NCBI GenBank assembly: GCA_045565285.1
Contig: JBJLFR010000021.1
Span: 1-64,000, forward strand
Direction: 5' to 3'
DNA length: 64,000 nt
Source of the DNA: CACIIZ01 sp045565285
GTDB lineage: Bacteria > Pseudomonadota > Alphaproteobacteria > Rhodobacterales > Rhodobacteraceae
Each line of letters starts with the position of its first letter. Positions within the stretch are counted from its first letter, which is position 1. Position numbers and translations under genes: made by a program. Positions 1 to 9,082 of this stretch are shown piece after piece. Under the pieces are notes generated by a model. The model worked only from the letters and a program-made list of their open reading frames with translations, had not been told where the DNA came from and searched no databases.

Positions 1-61
1 CACTTATAATCGATTAAATATTGATTATCTCGATTTTGAAAAAAATTATAATTAAAATATT

Positions 62-1126
62 TCAAAGATTAATTTTCATATTTAATTTTAGTTGATCTAC
101 AATATTAAATATTAGGTTTAATTCCTTGAGCAAACTTTTGCTGTCGTCAATAAAGTCCTCAGGTTCAAAAATTGAACCAGGTTCAAACATGTTTTCTTTA
201 ATAGGTATCATCAAAAATAATTCCTTATTATAAAAACAACATTGTATAGACTTTCCACCAAAAGTTTCAGCAAGTTCTTTTAATCTCTCCATAAAACTTA
301 CAGTCAGCAGGTATCTTGCTTCTACTTGGTCATCTGAATAAACCTCAAATAATTTTTCAAAATTCGGATCTTCTAGTTTTACATTTTTTAAAGAGGAAAA
401 TGTTTTTTTAAACCAATTTCCTATCATTCCACTATCTTTTCTAACAACTGTTTTACCAGTGAATTTTTTGTTCATACTCAAAGAAATTAAAATACCTTTA
501 AAAACAGTCACATAATAAGAACTCTTTTTAGTCCTTCTTTTTTGCTCTAATTCTGTTTCAAACAAATCAATTGAAACTCCCTTATATTTCCCTGATATGT
601 GATCTTCACTTGTTTCTCTATTGAAATGGGGTATTAGCCCACTATACTCGTATAAACCGGCACTTTTCTGTGTTTCATGATTATATTTGAAGTCTCCAAA
701 AAAATTTAAAATATTTGGAAATATTTCCTTTTTGATGCTTTCCTGATATAATGTCATTGAGCTAGTAATAAACCAGAACAGTAAAGCATAAATTATTAAA
801 ATCCCAAAAAATAAAAATTCCAAATATTGATCACCAATATTAGCTATCCAAATTAAAAATAAATAAGGAACTCCAAAAGGAAGTATTAACATCAAAGGAA
901 TAGCTATGAATGCATTTCTTCTTGCTATTTTAAGAGCTTTTATTCTTTCTTCTTCAAATTTGACTACTTTATCTTTTAAGTATTTTTTATAGTGACTTTT
1001 GAAGCCTACTTCATAAGTTGCAATTTCTTCAAAAGAGTTTTCCATAGGCCTAGATTTAAGAAGATATGGGTTAAACAATCTCAAAATTGAAAAAAATAAA
1101 CCTATTAATGAAAAAAAAGAAGACAT
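62..1126 (-). CDS. DUF3137-like membrane protein
   Basis: Membrane protein of unknown function resembling DUF3137 proteins, which are often encoded next to LemA. The protein has a charged N-terminal helix, two adjacent hydrophobic segments (roughly residues 65-115 from the chosen start) and a long soluble C-terminal part. The open frame extends upstream to 1216, but those first 30 codons lie over the 3' end of lemA. I therefore prefer the ATG at 1126, with another ATG at 1045 possible. No enzymatic motif is visible. The arrangement suggests co-transcription with lemA. Family assignment is by general resemblance and context, so it is moderate. Confidence 0.6.
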   Translation of the reverse strand: MSSFFSLIGLFFSILRLFNPYLLKSRPMENSFEEIATYEVGFKSHYKKYLKDKVVKFEEERIKALKIARRNAFIAIPLMLILPFGVPYLFLIWIANIGDQYLEFLFFGILIIYALLFWFITSSMTLYQESIKKEIFPNILNFFGDFKYNHETQKSAGLYEYSGLIPHFNRETSEDHISGKYKGVSIDLFETELEQKRRTKKSSYYVTVFKGILISLSMNKKFTGKTVVRKDSGMIGNWFKKTFSSLKNVKLEDPNFEKLFEVYSDDQVEARYLLTVSFMERLKELAETFGGKSIQCCFYNKELFLMIPIKENMFEPGSIFEPEDFIDDSKSLLKELNLIFNIVDQLKLNMKINL

Positions 1127-1136
1127 TTTTATTATA

Positions 1137-1703
1137 CTATAAAAATTTTTCAGCTGAAATAGGTTGCCTTGATGCCTCATCAGTTTCGTAAAATGGCATA
1201 ATTTGGGCATTAGCATATTTTGCTAAAATGATCCCTGGAAAGATTTCTATTGAATTATTTAGTTGCGAAACTGCCGAGTTATAGAAACGTCTAGCAGCTG
1301 CAATTTTTGCTTCTGTTTCATTATATGTTAATTGAGCTTGTATCATGGTTTCATTTGATTTTAATTCAGGATATGCTTCGACTGAAATCATTACTTTACC
1401 TAATTCTGAACCAAGAGCTGTTGCCGCAGTAATATGATCTTTAATAGATGAAGGATCAGTTTGGTCATAGCTTTGACTTTCTTTTGTTCTTAGTTTTGTA
1501 ACATTTTCAAGCAATTCTTTTTCATGTTTCATAAACTTTTTTGCAATAGTGAGTACATTTGGTATTAGATTACTCCTGTTCTTAAGTTGTACGTCTATAC
1601 CAGATAAAGCTTCAAAAACATTATTTTTATTTCTTATAATTCTTGCATACAAGTAATAAAGAATAATCAAAATCAAAAATATTATTACTATAAAAATTTC
1701 CAT
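1137..1703 (-). CDS. lemA: LemA family protein
   Basis: LemA family protein of 188 residues, close to the usual length. An N-terminal transmembrane helix (residues 2-18) is followed by a basic stop-transfer stretch. The family's helical core follows, including the characteristic segment around NRSNLIPNVL and the region ending near the RRFYN and FPGIILA motifs. LemA proteins are membrane-anchored and exposed; their biochemical function is not settled. The gene lies directly upstream of the DUF3137-like gene, a common pairing. The start ATG at 1703 is the only reasonable one. Confidence 0.9.
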   Translation of the reverse strand: MEIFIVIIFLILIILYYLYARIIRNKNNVFEALSGIDVQLKNRSNLIPNVLTIAKKFMKHEKELLENVTKLRTKESQSYDQTDPSSIKDHITAATALGSELGKVMISVEAYPELKSNETMIQAQLTYNETEAKIAAARRFYNSAVSQLNNSIEIFPGIILAKYANAQIMPFYETDEASRQPISAEKFL

Positions 1704-1974
1704 TTTTAACTCATTTCTTAATTTTTAAAAATATTAATGCAACTTATTATATTATTTGTATGCATAATACTATTAAATTTAAAATTTAAGAAAAATTAAT
1801 AATTTATATTATTTGATTTTTTGTAAATAATTGAATAGTTTAAAAATAATACATAATGTGAACTTTTTAATAAACTAAATTTGTTTTAACTAATTTGTTG
1901 GAATTAAAAAATTTGTATTAGTATTGTATTCATAAATATTTTTAAAAAAACCACATATTAACTATAAATTAGAA
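1704..1974. other. Divergent intergenic region
   Basis: This 271-bp, very A+T-rich gap separates lemA (minus) from a metallo-beta-lactamase-fold gene (plus). It must hold promoters for both directions. I see no convincing -35/-10 pair, RNA gene or repeat beyond A/T tracts. Confidence 0.5.
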
Positions 1975-2940
1975 ATGCTTAAATTATCTACTTTTTTAAC
2001 TTTGATAAAATGCTCGTTACTCTTATCTGTTTTTCCTTTACAATCAGATCAGAATATCAAAGATCAGTTTCCCAAAAGCTTATTGTACTCAAAACCACTT
2101 GAGTTTATTCCAAATATTTGGTCTGCAATTGGTGCAACTGGCCCTCCTACTTATGAAAATACAGGTCATAATAATAATTTAACTTTTATAACTTCAGATG
2201 AAGGTGTGATAGTAATTAATGCTGGTGCATCAAGCGCTCTAGCAAAAGCTTTACATGATGAAATTAAAAAAATAACAAGTAAACCTGTAAAACTTGTAAT
2301 TAATGAAAATGGGCAAGGTCATGCTATGCTAGGTAATTCTTATTGGATAGACTTGGGAGTGCCAATTTTAGCTCATGAAGATGCAATCAAAGAGTTTGAG
2401 GAAAATGGAACACAAATATTGAATAGAATGATTAGTTATAATCGTGAAAAAGCTGATGGTACTAGATTAGTTCTTCCTACAATCTCTTTTAAAGATAAAT
2501 ATGTTATTAATTTAGGTAATATTTCTATAGAAGTTTTATACTTAGGTCCAGCTCATTCCCCAGGAGATATTTCGGTTTGGGTCCCTTCCAAAAAACTTAT
2601 TATTGCTGGCGATATGGCATTTCACGAAAGGTTATTACCAATTTTTCCTGAAACAAATACTAGAGAATGGATTAATACTTGGGATAATAAATTTGAAAAA
2701 CTAAATGCCACTTATGTTATACCAGGACATGGTCATCCAACGAATATGAGTCAAGTTAGAAGATATACAAGGGATTATTTAGTTTATATAAGGGAAAAAA
2801 TTGGTACTTTTTTAGAAAAGGGAGGAGAATTAAAAGATGCTTATTATGTTGATCAAACTCCATTTTCTCATCTGCAAACTTTTAAAGAATTAGCAACAAG
2901 GAATGCTGGTAGAGTATATGAAGAAATGGAATTTGAATAA
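1975..2940 (+). CDS. Exported MBL-fold hydrolase, non-canonical metal motif
   Basis: Metallo-beta-lactamase-fold protein of 321 residues with an N-terminal hydrophobic export signal (residues 2-22). It resembles SoxH-like and quinoprotein-relay metallohydrolases. The usual HxHxDH motif is replaced by ENGQGH at 111-116, so only the last histidine remains. Downstream ligands are still recognisable: His194 in AHSPGD, Asp213 in AGDMAF and His252/His254 in PGHGHP. A set of family members carries non-canonical first motifs, so this is probably a natural variant rather than a dead gene. The substrate cannot be read from the sequence. Confidence 0.75.
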   Translation: MLKLSTFLTLIKCSLLLSVFPLQSDQNIKDQFPKSLLYSKPLEFIPNIWSAIGATGPPTYENTGHNNNLTFITSDEGVIVINAGASSALAKALHDEIKKITSKPVKLVINENGQGHAMLGNSYWIDLGVPILAHEDAIKEFEENGTQILNRMISYNREKADGTRLVLPTISFKDKYVINLGNISIEVLYLGPAHSPGDISVWVPSKKLIIAGDMAFHERLLPIFPETNTREWINTWDNKFEKLNATYVIPGHGHPTNMSQVRRYTRDYLVYIREKIGTFLEKGGELKDAYYVDQTPFSHLQTFKELATRNAGRVYEEMEFE

Positions 2941-2987
2941 TTTTTTGTAATTATTATTTAGCAAAAAAATTATTAAAGAGGTTATTT

Positions 2988-3530
2988 TTGTTTAATATTA
3001 AAAAATTTAGTTTGAAAGAACTACAAGAAAATTTAGAGATGATTTCTGTAAATTTAAATAAAAGAAATTATAAAGAGCGAAAAATTATTCACATTGGATT
3101 AATCAATCAACTTATAAATTTTTTTAAGTCAGAATATCCTGATATCAATAGATACCCTCTTAAAGATTTACTTTCTTTTTTGATTGAAATTGATACTAAA
3201 GCGAAAGGAGTTAATTCTTCTAACAATGAAACTAAGACAATTGCACAATTCTCCAGAAAGAAAAAAACAGATACTTTAATAGTTGCTGGTTTACAACTTC
3301 TTATAGATAATGGATTTGATGAAAATGAAGCTATTATTAAAGCAAGGCATATTATTAATACAAAGAATGAAATATTTTTTCAAAAATTATTAAAACTCTA
3401 TAAATCAAACCTTTTACATCCAAATATGAAAAAGTTGTTAAATGATCTTAAGGAAGAAGCAAAAAAAAGAGCTAATATAGAGGATGCTGCTAATGTATAT
3501 TTTGAAAAAGCATTTCAAAACACCAAATAA
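2988..3530 (+). CDS. Hypothetical helical protein
   Basis: I do not recognise this 180-residue protein. It is lysine-rich and predicted mostly helical, with no signal peptide or membrane segment. It contains a segment of hydrophobic helix (TLIVAGLQLLI) near residue 100 and a basic C-terminal helix. It starts with TTG at 2988, preceded by an AAAGAGG ribosome-binding site about 7 bases upstream, which makes the start credible. It lies 47 bases after the MBL-fold gene on the same strand and may be co-transcribed. Confidence 0.6.
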   Translation: MFNIKKFSLKELQENLEMISVNLNKRNYKERKIIHIGLINQLINFFKSEYPDINRYPLKDLLSFLIEIDTKAKGVNSSNNETKTIAQFSRKKKTDTLIVAGLQLLIDNGFDENEAIIKARHIINTKNEIFFQKLLKLYKSNLLHPNMKKLLNDLKEEAKKRANIEDAANVYFEKAFQNTK

Positions 3531-3542
3531 CAGAAGGATAAC

Positions 3543-4401
3543 TTAATTTAATTTAATTCTTAATTTATCTCTACCAACTATTATTTTGTTTTTTATCCTA
3601 TTCTTTACTTTTGATAACCATTTTTTTCTTTGATTTATTTTATTATCATTCGGAATTAAATGGTTAATAACTAATTTTACAATTTGATAGTTTTGCAATA
3701 TTTATAACTTCATCTACTGTGGTGTGTGAAGACTTTAAGTGTTTTTCAAGTTTGGAACTCAAACCAGTTTTTTTTACAATTTTATCGATATATTCTGGAA
3801 GTATAGCTTCGTGTACTAAAATATCTGATTTTTTTGCAAAAGAAGCTAACGGAGGGTAGTATCTAGTATCTCCAGAAAAAACTATTTTTTTTGAGCCAAT
3901 AAATTTATAAGCATAACAATCTTTTATAGGTGGGTGATGAACTTTTATAAACTTCACTCTAATTTTTCCAATTTTAAATAATTTCTTTTTAATTGGGATA
4001 ATTCTTACAATTTTTTTTAAAGCAATTCTTCCTTCATTATTGATTCTATTTTTGATGTCGAAATGCATAGATAGTAAAAAATTTTTCCAATAGTCCAAAA
4101 GACCTTTAGGACCATAGATTTTGATTTTATTATTAAGACCTGTCGTCCAAGCCGTATGAATTAGGGGTCCTAACTCTAAATAATGATCAGAATGTAGATG
4201 TGTTATAAAAATTTTTGATAGTTTATTTAAATTAAAACCGACATCCGTAAGTGATTTAGAAACCCCCAATCCTGCATCTATAAGTATTTTTTCGTCATCT
4301 AACATTAATAAAGACGAAGAAGGCATTGAACCTTTGGGTCTTACTGCAGGACCGCCCTTTGTTCCTAATAGAATAAGTTCATTTTTTATCGATTTTAACA
4401 A
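3543..4401 (-). pseudogene. RNase Z-like MBL hydrolase, frameshifted near C-terminus
   Basis: Cytoplasmic MBL-fold protein of the RNase Z/ElaC-like group. The metal motif THLHSDH is intact, as are the PPIKDCYAYKF and FSGDTRYYP segments. The primary frame stops at 3664 after ...LSNCKISY. The adjacent frame continues cleanly as KLVINHLIPND and on for about 45 codons to a stop at 3543, supplying the conserved late His of the fold (INHLIP). The break is a single-base indel around 3683-3690 in an AAAA/TT context. It may be a recent mutation or a consensus error. The gene ends 12 bases from the convergent upstream neighbour, which fits the extended end. Confidence 0.7.
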
Positions 4402-4442
4402 CTTAATATTCTTTATTTAAGTATATTTTTTTTATTTAAAAT

Positions 4443-4826
4443 TTAATTTTTACCATCTAACTCTTTTTGTATTTTACATTTAGCTTGTACGGCAGTAATT
4501 CCTTCATAAGTGAATAAAATATTATGAAACAGTCCGTTGTCATACAAAATTGTTTGGGCTGGTTTATACGAGTAAAATTTATTTTCATTTATTTTTTTGA
4601 TAGCTACTTCTTCATCTGTTAAGTATCCTAGTTTTCCAAAAATAAGTGTATTTTTGTTGATTTTGAAATATATTTTTCCAGGTAAAAATTGCTTTAATTG
4701 TCCTTCTTTATCAACTGACAATACTATTGAGGTATTACATTCAAATGATTTAATATCTGAAGATTGAGCATAGCTATGAGTAACAGCTAAAAGTATAAAA
4801 AAATTAAATAAAATAATTTTTACCAA
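4443..4826 (-). CDS. Small exported hypothetical protein
   Basis: A 127-residue protein with a clear signal peptide (hydrophobic residues 3-18, cleavage likely after HSYAQ). The mature part has two cysteines and predicted beta structure. I do not recognise a family. It lies between an MBL-fold gene and an IclR-type regulator on the same strand, and nothing in its context points to a function. Confidence 0.6.
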   Translation of the reverse strand: MVKIILFNFFILLAVTHSYAQSSDIKSFECNTSIVLSVDKEGQLKQFLPGKIYFKINKNTLIFGKLGYLTDEEVAIKKINENKFYSYKPAQTILYDNGLFHNILFTYEGITAVQAKCKIQKELDGKN

Positions 4827-4853
4827 ACGAGAGAATTCCTTTATTATTAAATT

Positions 4854-5630
4854 TTAATTAGCTAATATATTTAATTTTTTTGTCCATACATTTTTATTTT
4901 CTAACATAGAACCTAATTCATTTGAAATCTCTATAAGATAATTCCCTATTGTAGCACGAAATGTATTAGAAAAAATTCTTAATGGGCCGGTTGCTCCTAA
5001 GCTAAGAAAAATATTTGTATCTTTTATTATAACTGGTGCAGCTACAGAACAAATACCAATATCAATTTCTTCAATACATTCAGCATAGCCCTTAGCCCTT
5101 ATTTTTTTAAATTCAGTTTTTATAAGTGATGGATTTACTCTTGTGTTTCGTGTGTAAGATTTAAGTCTACTATGTATGATATTTAATTGGAAATCATTAC
5201 TTGCATGTGCAGCAATCACTTTTGCGCAAGAACAAGCATGTAAAGGCCTAAATCCATGACCAGGGTGTAAATAAGATATTTGGCCTTTGTTTGGGGTCTC
5301 TACATAAATTATCTCAACTCCTTGATCTCTTAATCTAGAGAGAAAAAATGTAACCCCAAAATTATCAGCTGCATTTTGCAGTAAAGGTTTTGATATAAAT
5401 TTCACATCTATGTCTTGAAGATCTAATCTTACAATTTGTTTTAGACGTTCACCTAAAATGAATTTATTTTTATTTTGCTTAATTAATAAATTATTTTTAA
5501 TCAAATCATTTATTAGTTTATAACAACTGGGTTTAGGAATATTAGTAATTTCACTAATATTTGTAACTGTTAATCCATTCCCAGATTTAACAACACATTC
5601 TAGTATATTAAATAATTTATCTAAATACAT
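4854..5630 (-). CDS. IclR family transcriptional regulator
   Basis: IclR-type regulator of 258 residues: an N-terminal winged helix-turn-helix (residues 1-60, with the GLTVTNISEITNIPKPSCYK segment as recognition region), then the effector-binding GAF-like domain containing HACSCAKVIAAH and GICSVAAPV. It is transcribed divergently from the methanethiol oxidase gene, 91 bases away, and is the obvious candidate to control it. Family assignment is secure. The inducer is unknown; a C1-sulfur compound would be an inference from context only. Confidence 0.88.
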   Translation of the reverse strand: MYLDKLFNILECVVKSGNGLTVTNISEITNIPKPSCYKLINDLIKNNLLIKQNKNKFILGERLKQIVRLDLQDIDVKFISKPLLQNAADNFGVTFFLSRLRDQGVEIIYVETPNKGQISYLHPGHGFRPLHACSCAKVIAAHASNDFQLNIIHSRLKSYTRNTRVNPSLIKTEFKKIRAKGYAECIEEIDIGICSVAAPVIIKDTNIFLSLGATGPLRIFSNTFRATIGNYLIEISNELGSMLENKNVWTKKLNILAN

Positions 5631-5642
5631 ATTGTAAAATAA

Positions 5643-5680
5643 TTATCATATTGTAATATTTAATTTTTATATTATGATAA
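5643..5680. promoter_or_regulatory. Candidate IclR operator, inverted repeat
   Basis: The IclR/mtoX intergenic region carries an inverted repeat: TTATCATA at 5643-5650 and its complement TATGATAA at 5673-5680, separated by 22 A/T-rich bases. IclR proteins usually bind palindromes in such divergent promoters. In sequence this A+T-rich, an 8-bp repeat can arise by chance. Confidence 0.3.
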
Positions 5681-5721
5681 AAAATACTTAATTTCAATCT
5701 GTTTTAATTTTTTGGTGTAAC

Positions 5722-7077
5722 ATGGAAAAAAAAATTTGCTGTGGACCTGGTTTTTCTTCTCCAATAGAAGCCATGAAAGCTCCTGAAGAAAAAATTTTAT
5801 ATACTATTGCAATTTATACTGGAACTGGAATTCAAAAGCCTGATTATTTAGCTACTATTGATTGTGATCCAGAAAGTTCAGATTATGGCAAAGTAATTCA
5901 TAGACTTGAGATGCCTGGCATAGGTGATGAACTGCATCACATGGGTTGGAATGCTTGTTCGTCTTGCCATGGAGATTCATCTTTAGAAAGAAGATATTTG
6001 ATTGTGCCTGGAGTTAGAACTTCAAATCTTCATATAGTTGATTGTAAAAATCAAAAAAAACCTAAACTTCATAGTGTAATTAGCGGTGATGAAATTAAAA
6101 AAACTACTAATCTTTCTGCACCGCATACTGTGCATTGTCTTGGTTCACAAATTATTATTTCTATGCTTGGTGATGCTAAGGGAAATGCTCCTGGTGGTTA
6201 TTTACAATTAAATGAAAATTTTGAAATTGTTGGTAGATGGGAAAACTCTATGGGCAATATTAAGTTTGGATATGATTTTTGGTATCAACCTAGGCATAAT
6301 ATAATGGTTAGTTCTGAATGGGCAGCCCCAAATACTTTTATGCCAGGTTTTGATCTAGAAGAAGTTGGGAATTTAAAGTATGGCAGAGAAATTCATTTGT
6401 GGGATTTTGAAAAACGAAAACCAGTTGAAACTTTTTATTTAGGTGAAGATGGATTAATACCACTTGAAGTTCGATTTCATCATAATCCTGAAAGTTCACA
6501 TGGGTTTGTAGGAGCAGCTCTTTCGGCGAATATAATTCATTGGTGGAAAAATGAATTAGGTAAATGGGAATGGGAAAAAATAATTGATGTTGATAATCAA
6601 CCCCATCCTGAGTGGCCAATACCAATACCTGGAGTAATTTCAGTTATTCTACTTTCTATGGACGATAAATATCTTTATTTTTGTAATTGGCTCCACGGTG
6701 ATGTTAGGCAATATGACATTTCCGACCCTCATAAACCTAAATTAACGGGACAGGTTTGGCTTGGTGGACTTTTGGGGAAAGCTCCTTTTGTTAATGGTCA
6801 AAAAATTACTGGAGGTCCCCAAATGATCCAATTATCTTTGGATGGAAAAAGACTGTATTTGACTACTTCTCTATTTTCTACTTGGGATAACCAGTTTTAT
6901 CCAGAAATAAGAGAAAATGGGGGAGTTTTATTAAAAATTAATTGTGATACGGAAAATGGTGGTATGGAAATTGATGAAAAATTTATAGTTGATTTTGGTA
7001 ATGAACCAAATGGTCCTGCTCGATGCCATGAAACTCGTTATCCTGGAGGGGATTGTACTAGTGATATCTGGATATAG
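5722..7077 (+). CDS. mtoX: Methanethiol oxidase / SELENBP1 family
   Basis: Selenium-binding protein 1 family, whose bacterial members oxidise methanethiol to formaldehyde, hydrogen sulfide and hydrogen peroxide. At 451 residues it is close to full family length. Recognisable elements are GWNACSSCHGD (Cys79, Cys82), equivalent to the conserved cysteine motif of the family, and histidine-rich segments LHHMGW, APHTVHC and RFHHNPESSHGF that fit the copper-binding beta-propeller. No export signal is evident in the N-terminus (MEKKICCGPGFSS), although many bacterial MTOs are periplasmic. The usual SCO1/MauG-like helper genes are not adjacent. It is divergent from an IclR regulator and followed after 43 bases by a CoA-binding-domain gene. 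Confidence 0.88.
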   Translation: MEKKICCGPGFSSPIEAMKAPEEKILYTIAIYTGTGIQKPDYLATIDCDPESSDYGKVIHRLEMPGIGDELHHMGWNACSSCHGDSSLERRYLIVPGVRTSNLHIVDCKNQKKPKLHSVISGDEIKKTTNLSAPHTVHCLGSQIIISMLGDAKGNAPGGYLQLNENFEIVGRWENSMGNIKFGYDFWYQPRHNIMVSSEWAAPNTFMPGFDLEEVGNLKYGREIHLWDFEKRKPVETFYLGEDGLIPLEVRFHHNPESSHGFVGAALSANIIHWWKNELGKWEWEKIIDVDNQPHPEWPIPIPGVISVILLSMDDKYLYFCNWLHGDVRQYDISDPHKPKLTGQVWLGGLLGKAPFVNGQKITGGPQMIQLSLDGKRLYLTTSLFSTWDNQFYPEIRENGGVLLKINCDTENGGMEIDEKFIVDFGNEPNGPARCHETRYPGGDCTSDIWI

Positions 7078-7120
7078 TATTAAAAATTTAAATTCTTGGA
7101 GTTTAAGATGGGTGTATTAA

Positions 7121-7579
7121 ATGTCAAAAATTAATCATGACGAACCATATGACGATAATTATATTGCAGATATTTTACAAAATGTAAAAACCATCGCTAT
7201 GGTTGGAGCCAGTAATGATAAAACAAAGTTTTCATATGGAGTGTTGAGAGTTTTACATGAAACAGGTTATGAAATGATACCAGTAAATCCGATGCTCGCA
7301 GGTTCAGAAATTAGAAGTTTAAAGGTATTTCCAAGTTTGATCTCAATAAATAAAAAAGTAGACATGGTGCAAGTTTTTAGAAAAGCTGAAGATTTACCAG
7401 GTGTTGCGATGGAGGCAGTTGAAATAGGAGCTAAGGTGCTTTGGGGTCAAATAGGTGTAAAACATCCTGAAGCTGCTAAAATTGCTGAAAATGCTGGTAT
7501 GAAAGTTGTAATGGATAGATGCCCTAAAATTGAACTCTTTAGACCCTTTTGGAAACCAAAGCTTAATTTGAAAATTTAG
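7121..7579 (+). CDS. CoA-binding domain protein (YccU-like)
   Basis: Small 152-residue protein with the CoA-binding (succinyl-CoA-synthetase-like) Rossmann fold. It has the typical TIAMVGASNDKTKFSYGV phosphate loop near residue 30, the IPVNP segment and the late motif MDRCPKIE. Family members are cytosolic; their role is poorly defined. It lies 43 bases downstream of the methanethiol oxidase gene on the same strand and is probably co-transcribed. A role in that pathway is speculation. Confidence 0.85.
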   Translation: MSKINHDEPYDDNYIADILQNVKTIAMVGASNDKTKFSYGVLRVLHETGYEMIPVNPMLAGSEIRSLKVFPSLISINKKVDMVQVFRKAEDLPGVAMEAVEIGAKVLWGQIGVKHPEAAKIAENAGMKVVMDRCPKIELFRPFWKPKLNLKI

Positions 7580-7581
7580 TT

Positions 7582-8475
7582 TTATTCCATGATAATCTTT
7601 TCTAGAGCAATTTTTAATTTAATCGGTACTGGAACAGATTTTCTATTTTTTAGATCAATTGCTACAATAACTGAATTAGCAATCGCTAAAATTTTTTCAT
7701 TATCAATATCTATTAACCAATGAGACCATGTGTAAGTTTTATTTTTGATATTTCTTAAGCCACTTAATAGTTTAATACATGAATCTTGTTTAACAAAATC
7801 ATAAAATCGAAATTCATATTCTACAGCCGCTCCTCCTATATTAGTCTCATAAATCGAATGATTACTCATTTGTAATAAATTTGGTACCGCAGCCGAAACT
7901 ATCCCCATATAATCTGAAGCATCTAAAAAAAAGTCAGAACTACCATTTTTTTTATATGCTAAACCACAAAAAGAATCAAAAATATTTGGATAATTATGAA
8001 GTTTAATATAATCTAATTTTAAGTCTTTAATATTTAACAGACCTTTTTTTTTTGCATAAAATGGAGCTGTTTTATATTTATTAGGATATTCTAATAGAAA
8101 ATTTTCAACTTCTTTTTTAATCTTTTTTCTCTGTAGGTTAAATTTATAAATTGATAAGGCAGTTGCACTTATTTTTTTTGTTTCAAGATTTTTCATTTCT
8201 TGAAAAACTTCTATTTTTTCATCTTCAATTTTAGATATGTAAAAATCTATAAGAAATGGAGTTCCTAACCTTTGTTCATTTAAATATCGTATAGTTATAT
8301 TTTCTAAAAAAAGATCTTCTTTTAAATTTCTAAATTTCGACGTTAAATTATTTATTTTAAAGTTATAAGTGCATGAATCTATAAAGTGTTTTACGTAGTA
8401 TTGAACATTCATATGACCTAAATTGTCAATCTCTTGAGTTTGAACAGAGTTTTTATACATATTTGAATTTACCAA
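7582..8475 (-). CDS. Double hotdog thioesterase-like protein
   Basis: Acyl-CoA thioesterase-like protein of 297 residues. The N-terminal half has the 4-hydroxybenzoyl-CoA thioesterase pattern DNLGHMNVQYYV, placing the catalytic Asp and the hotdog helix. The C-terminal half repeats a hotdog-like pattern around EYEFRFYDFV and YTWSHWLIDI. The open frame starts with TTG at 8475; the ATG at 8460 is also possible. It ends 2 bases from the convergent CoA-binding gene. Substrate unknown. Confidence 0.7.
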   Translation of the reverse strand: MVNSNMYKNSVQTQEIDNLGHMNVQYYVKHFIDSCTYNFKINNLTSKFRNLKEDLFLENITIRYLNEQRLGTPFLIDFYISKIEDEKIEVFQEMKNLETKKISATALSIYKFNLQRKKIKKEVENFLLEYPNKYKTAPFYAKKKGLLNIKDLKLDYIKLHNYPNIFDSFCGLAYKKNGSSDFFLDASDYMGIVSAAVPNLLQMSNHSIYETNIGGAAVEYEFRFYDFVKQDSCIKLLSGLRNIKNKTYTWSHWLIDIDNEKILAIANSVIVAIDLKNRKSVPVPIKLKIALEKIIME

Positions 8476-8515
8476 TAAATTATTCCCTAACTAAGAAAAA
8501 GTTATTTTTATAAAA

Positions 8516-8953
8516 TTATCGATTAAGTAATACCAATGTAGTTGCTTTTTCAATAGTTTTAAAATGTAATTAAAAACCAATTTGGGCAGCAGGCGTATCC
8601 TTATGAGCTTCTATTTTTGAATTTAATCCGTAGATTATAAAAAAATATCTATGCAGATGATCATTTTCAGGTGGGCAAGGGCTACCATAGCTATATGAAC
8701 CAGAATCATTTTGTATTTGAAGAGAAGTAGATATACATTCATCGGTTCATTCATTAAATTTATTATCAATTCCAACTAATATCCAATGCCAAAATCCACA
8801 CCTTGACGGAGCATCTGGATCAAAAATTGTTATTGCTAACTGAACAACTTTATCACTAATATTCTCCCATTTAAGATCGGTTCTAATTTTTTTACCTGAG
8901 CACCCAAATCCATAATCGGTGCAATGAAAACTTTTTATCCAAAAAACCTTCAT
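8516..8953 (-). pseudogene. YbhB/PEBP family protein, two nonsense codons
   Basis: Phosphatidylethanolamine-binding-protein (YbhB/YbcL Raf-kinase-inhibitor-like) gene. From the ATG at 8953 the frame encodes a typical start, including FDPDAPSRCGFWHWILVG, then meets TGA at about 8747-8749. The same frame continues with the second conserved half (YSYGSPCPPEND, HLHRYFFIIYGL) to a TAA at 8570-8572. It continues again with the family's last strand (LHFKTIEKATTLVL) to a stop at 8516. There are two in-frame stops and no frameshift, so this looks like true pseudogenisation rather than indel error. Full length would be about 145 codons, normal for the family. Confidence 0.8.
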
Positions 8954-9082
8954 CTTTAAAATCTGGACTAAGTAATATCAATGTTTTAACTAGTTTGTGA
9001 AAATATTTTAATTTAATAAGTTTTAGTGTATAACAATAACTTGATAATTGCTCTATTGCAAAATCTAAATAATAAAAGTTAG

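Noticed and set aside
6338..6625. Minus-strand open frame inside the methanethiol oxidase gene
   Set aside because: It overlaps a strongly conserved gene, resembles no protein and has low-complexity composition; the same holds for other antisense frames inside htpG, cbbL, cbbP and fdsA.
8747..8749. TGA recoding to tryptophan in the PEBP gene
   Set aside because: A second in-frame stop (TAA) follows in the same gene, and many intact genes in the window end with TGA, so no reassignment is supported.
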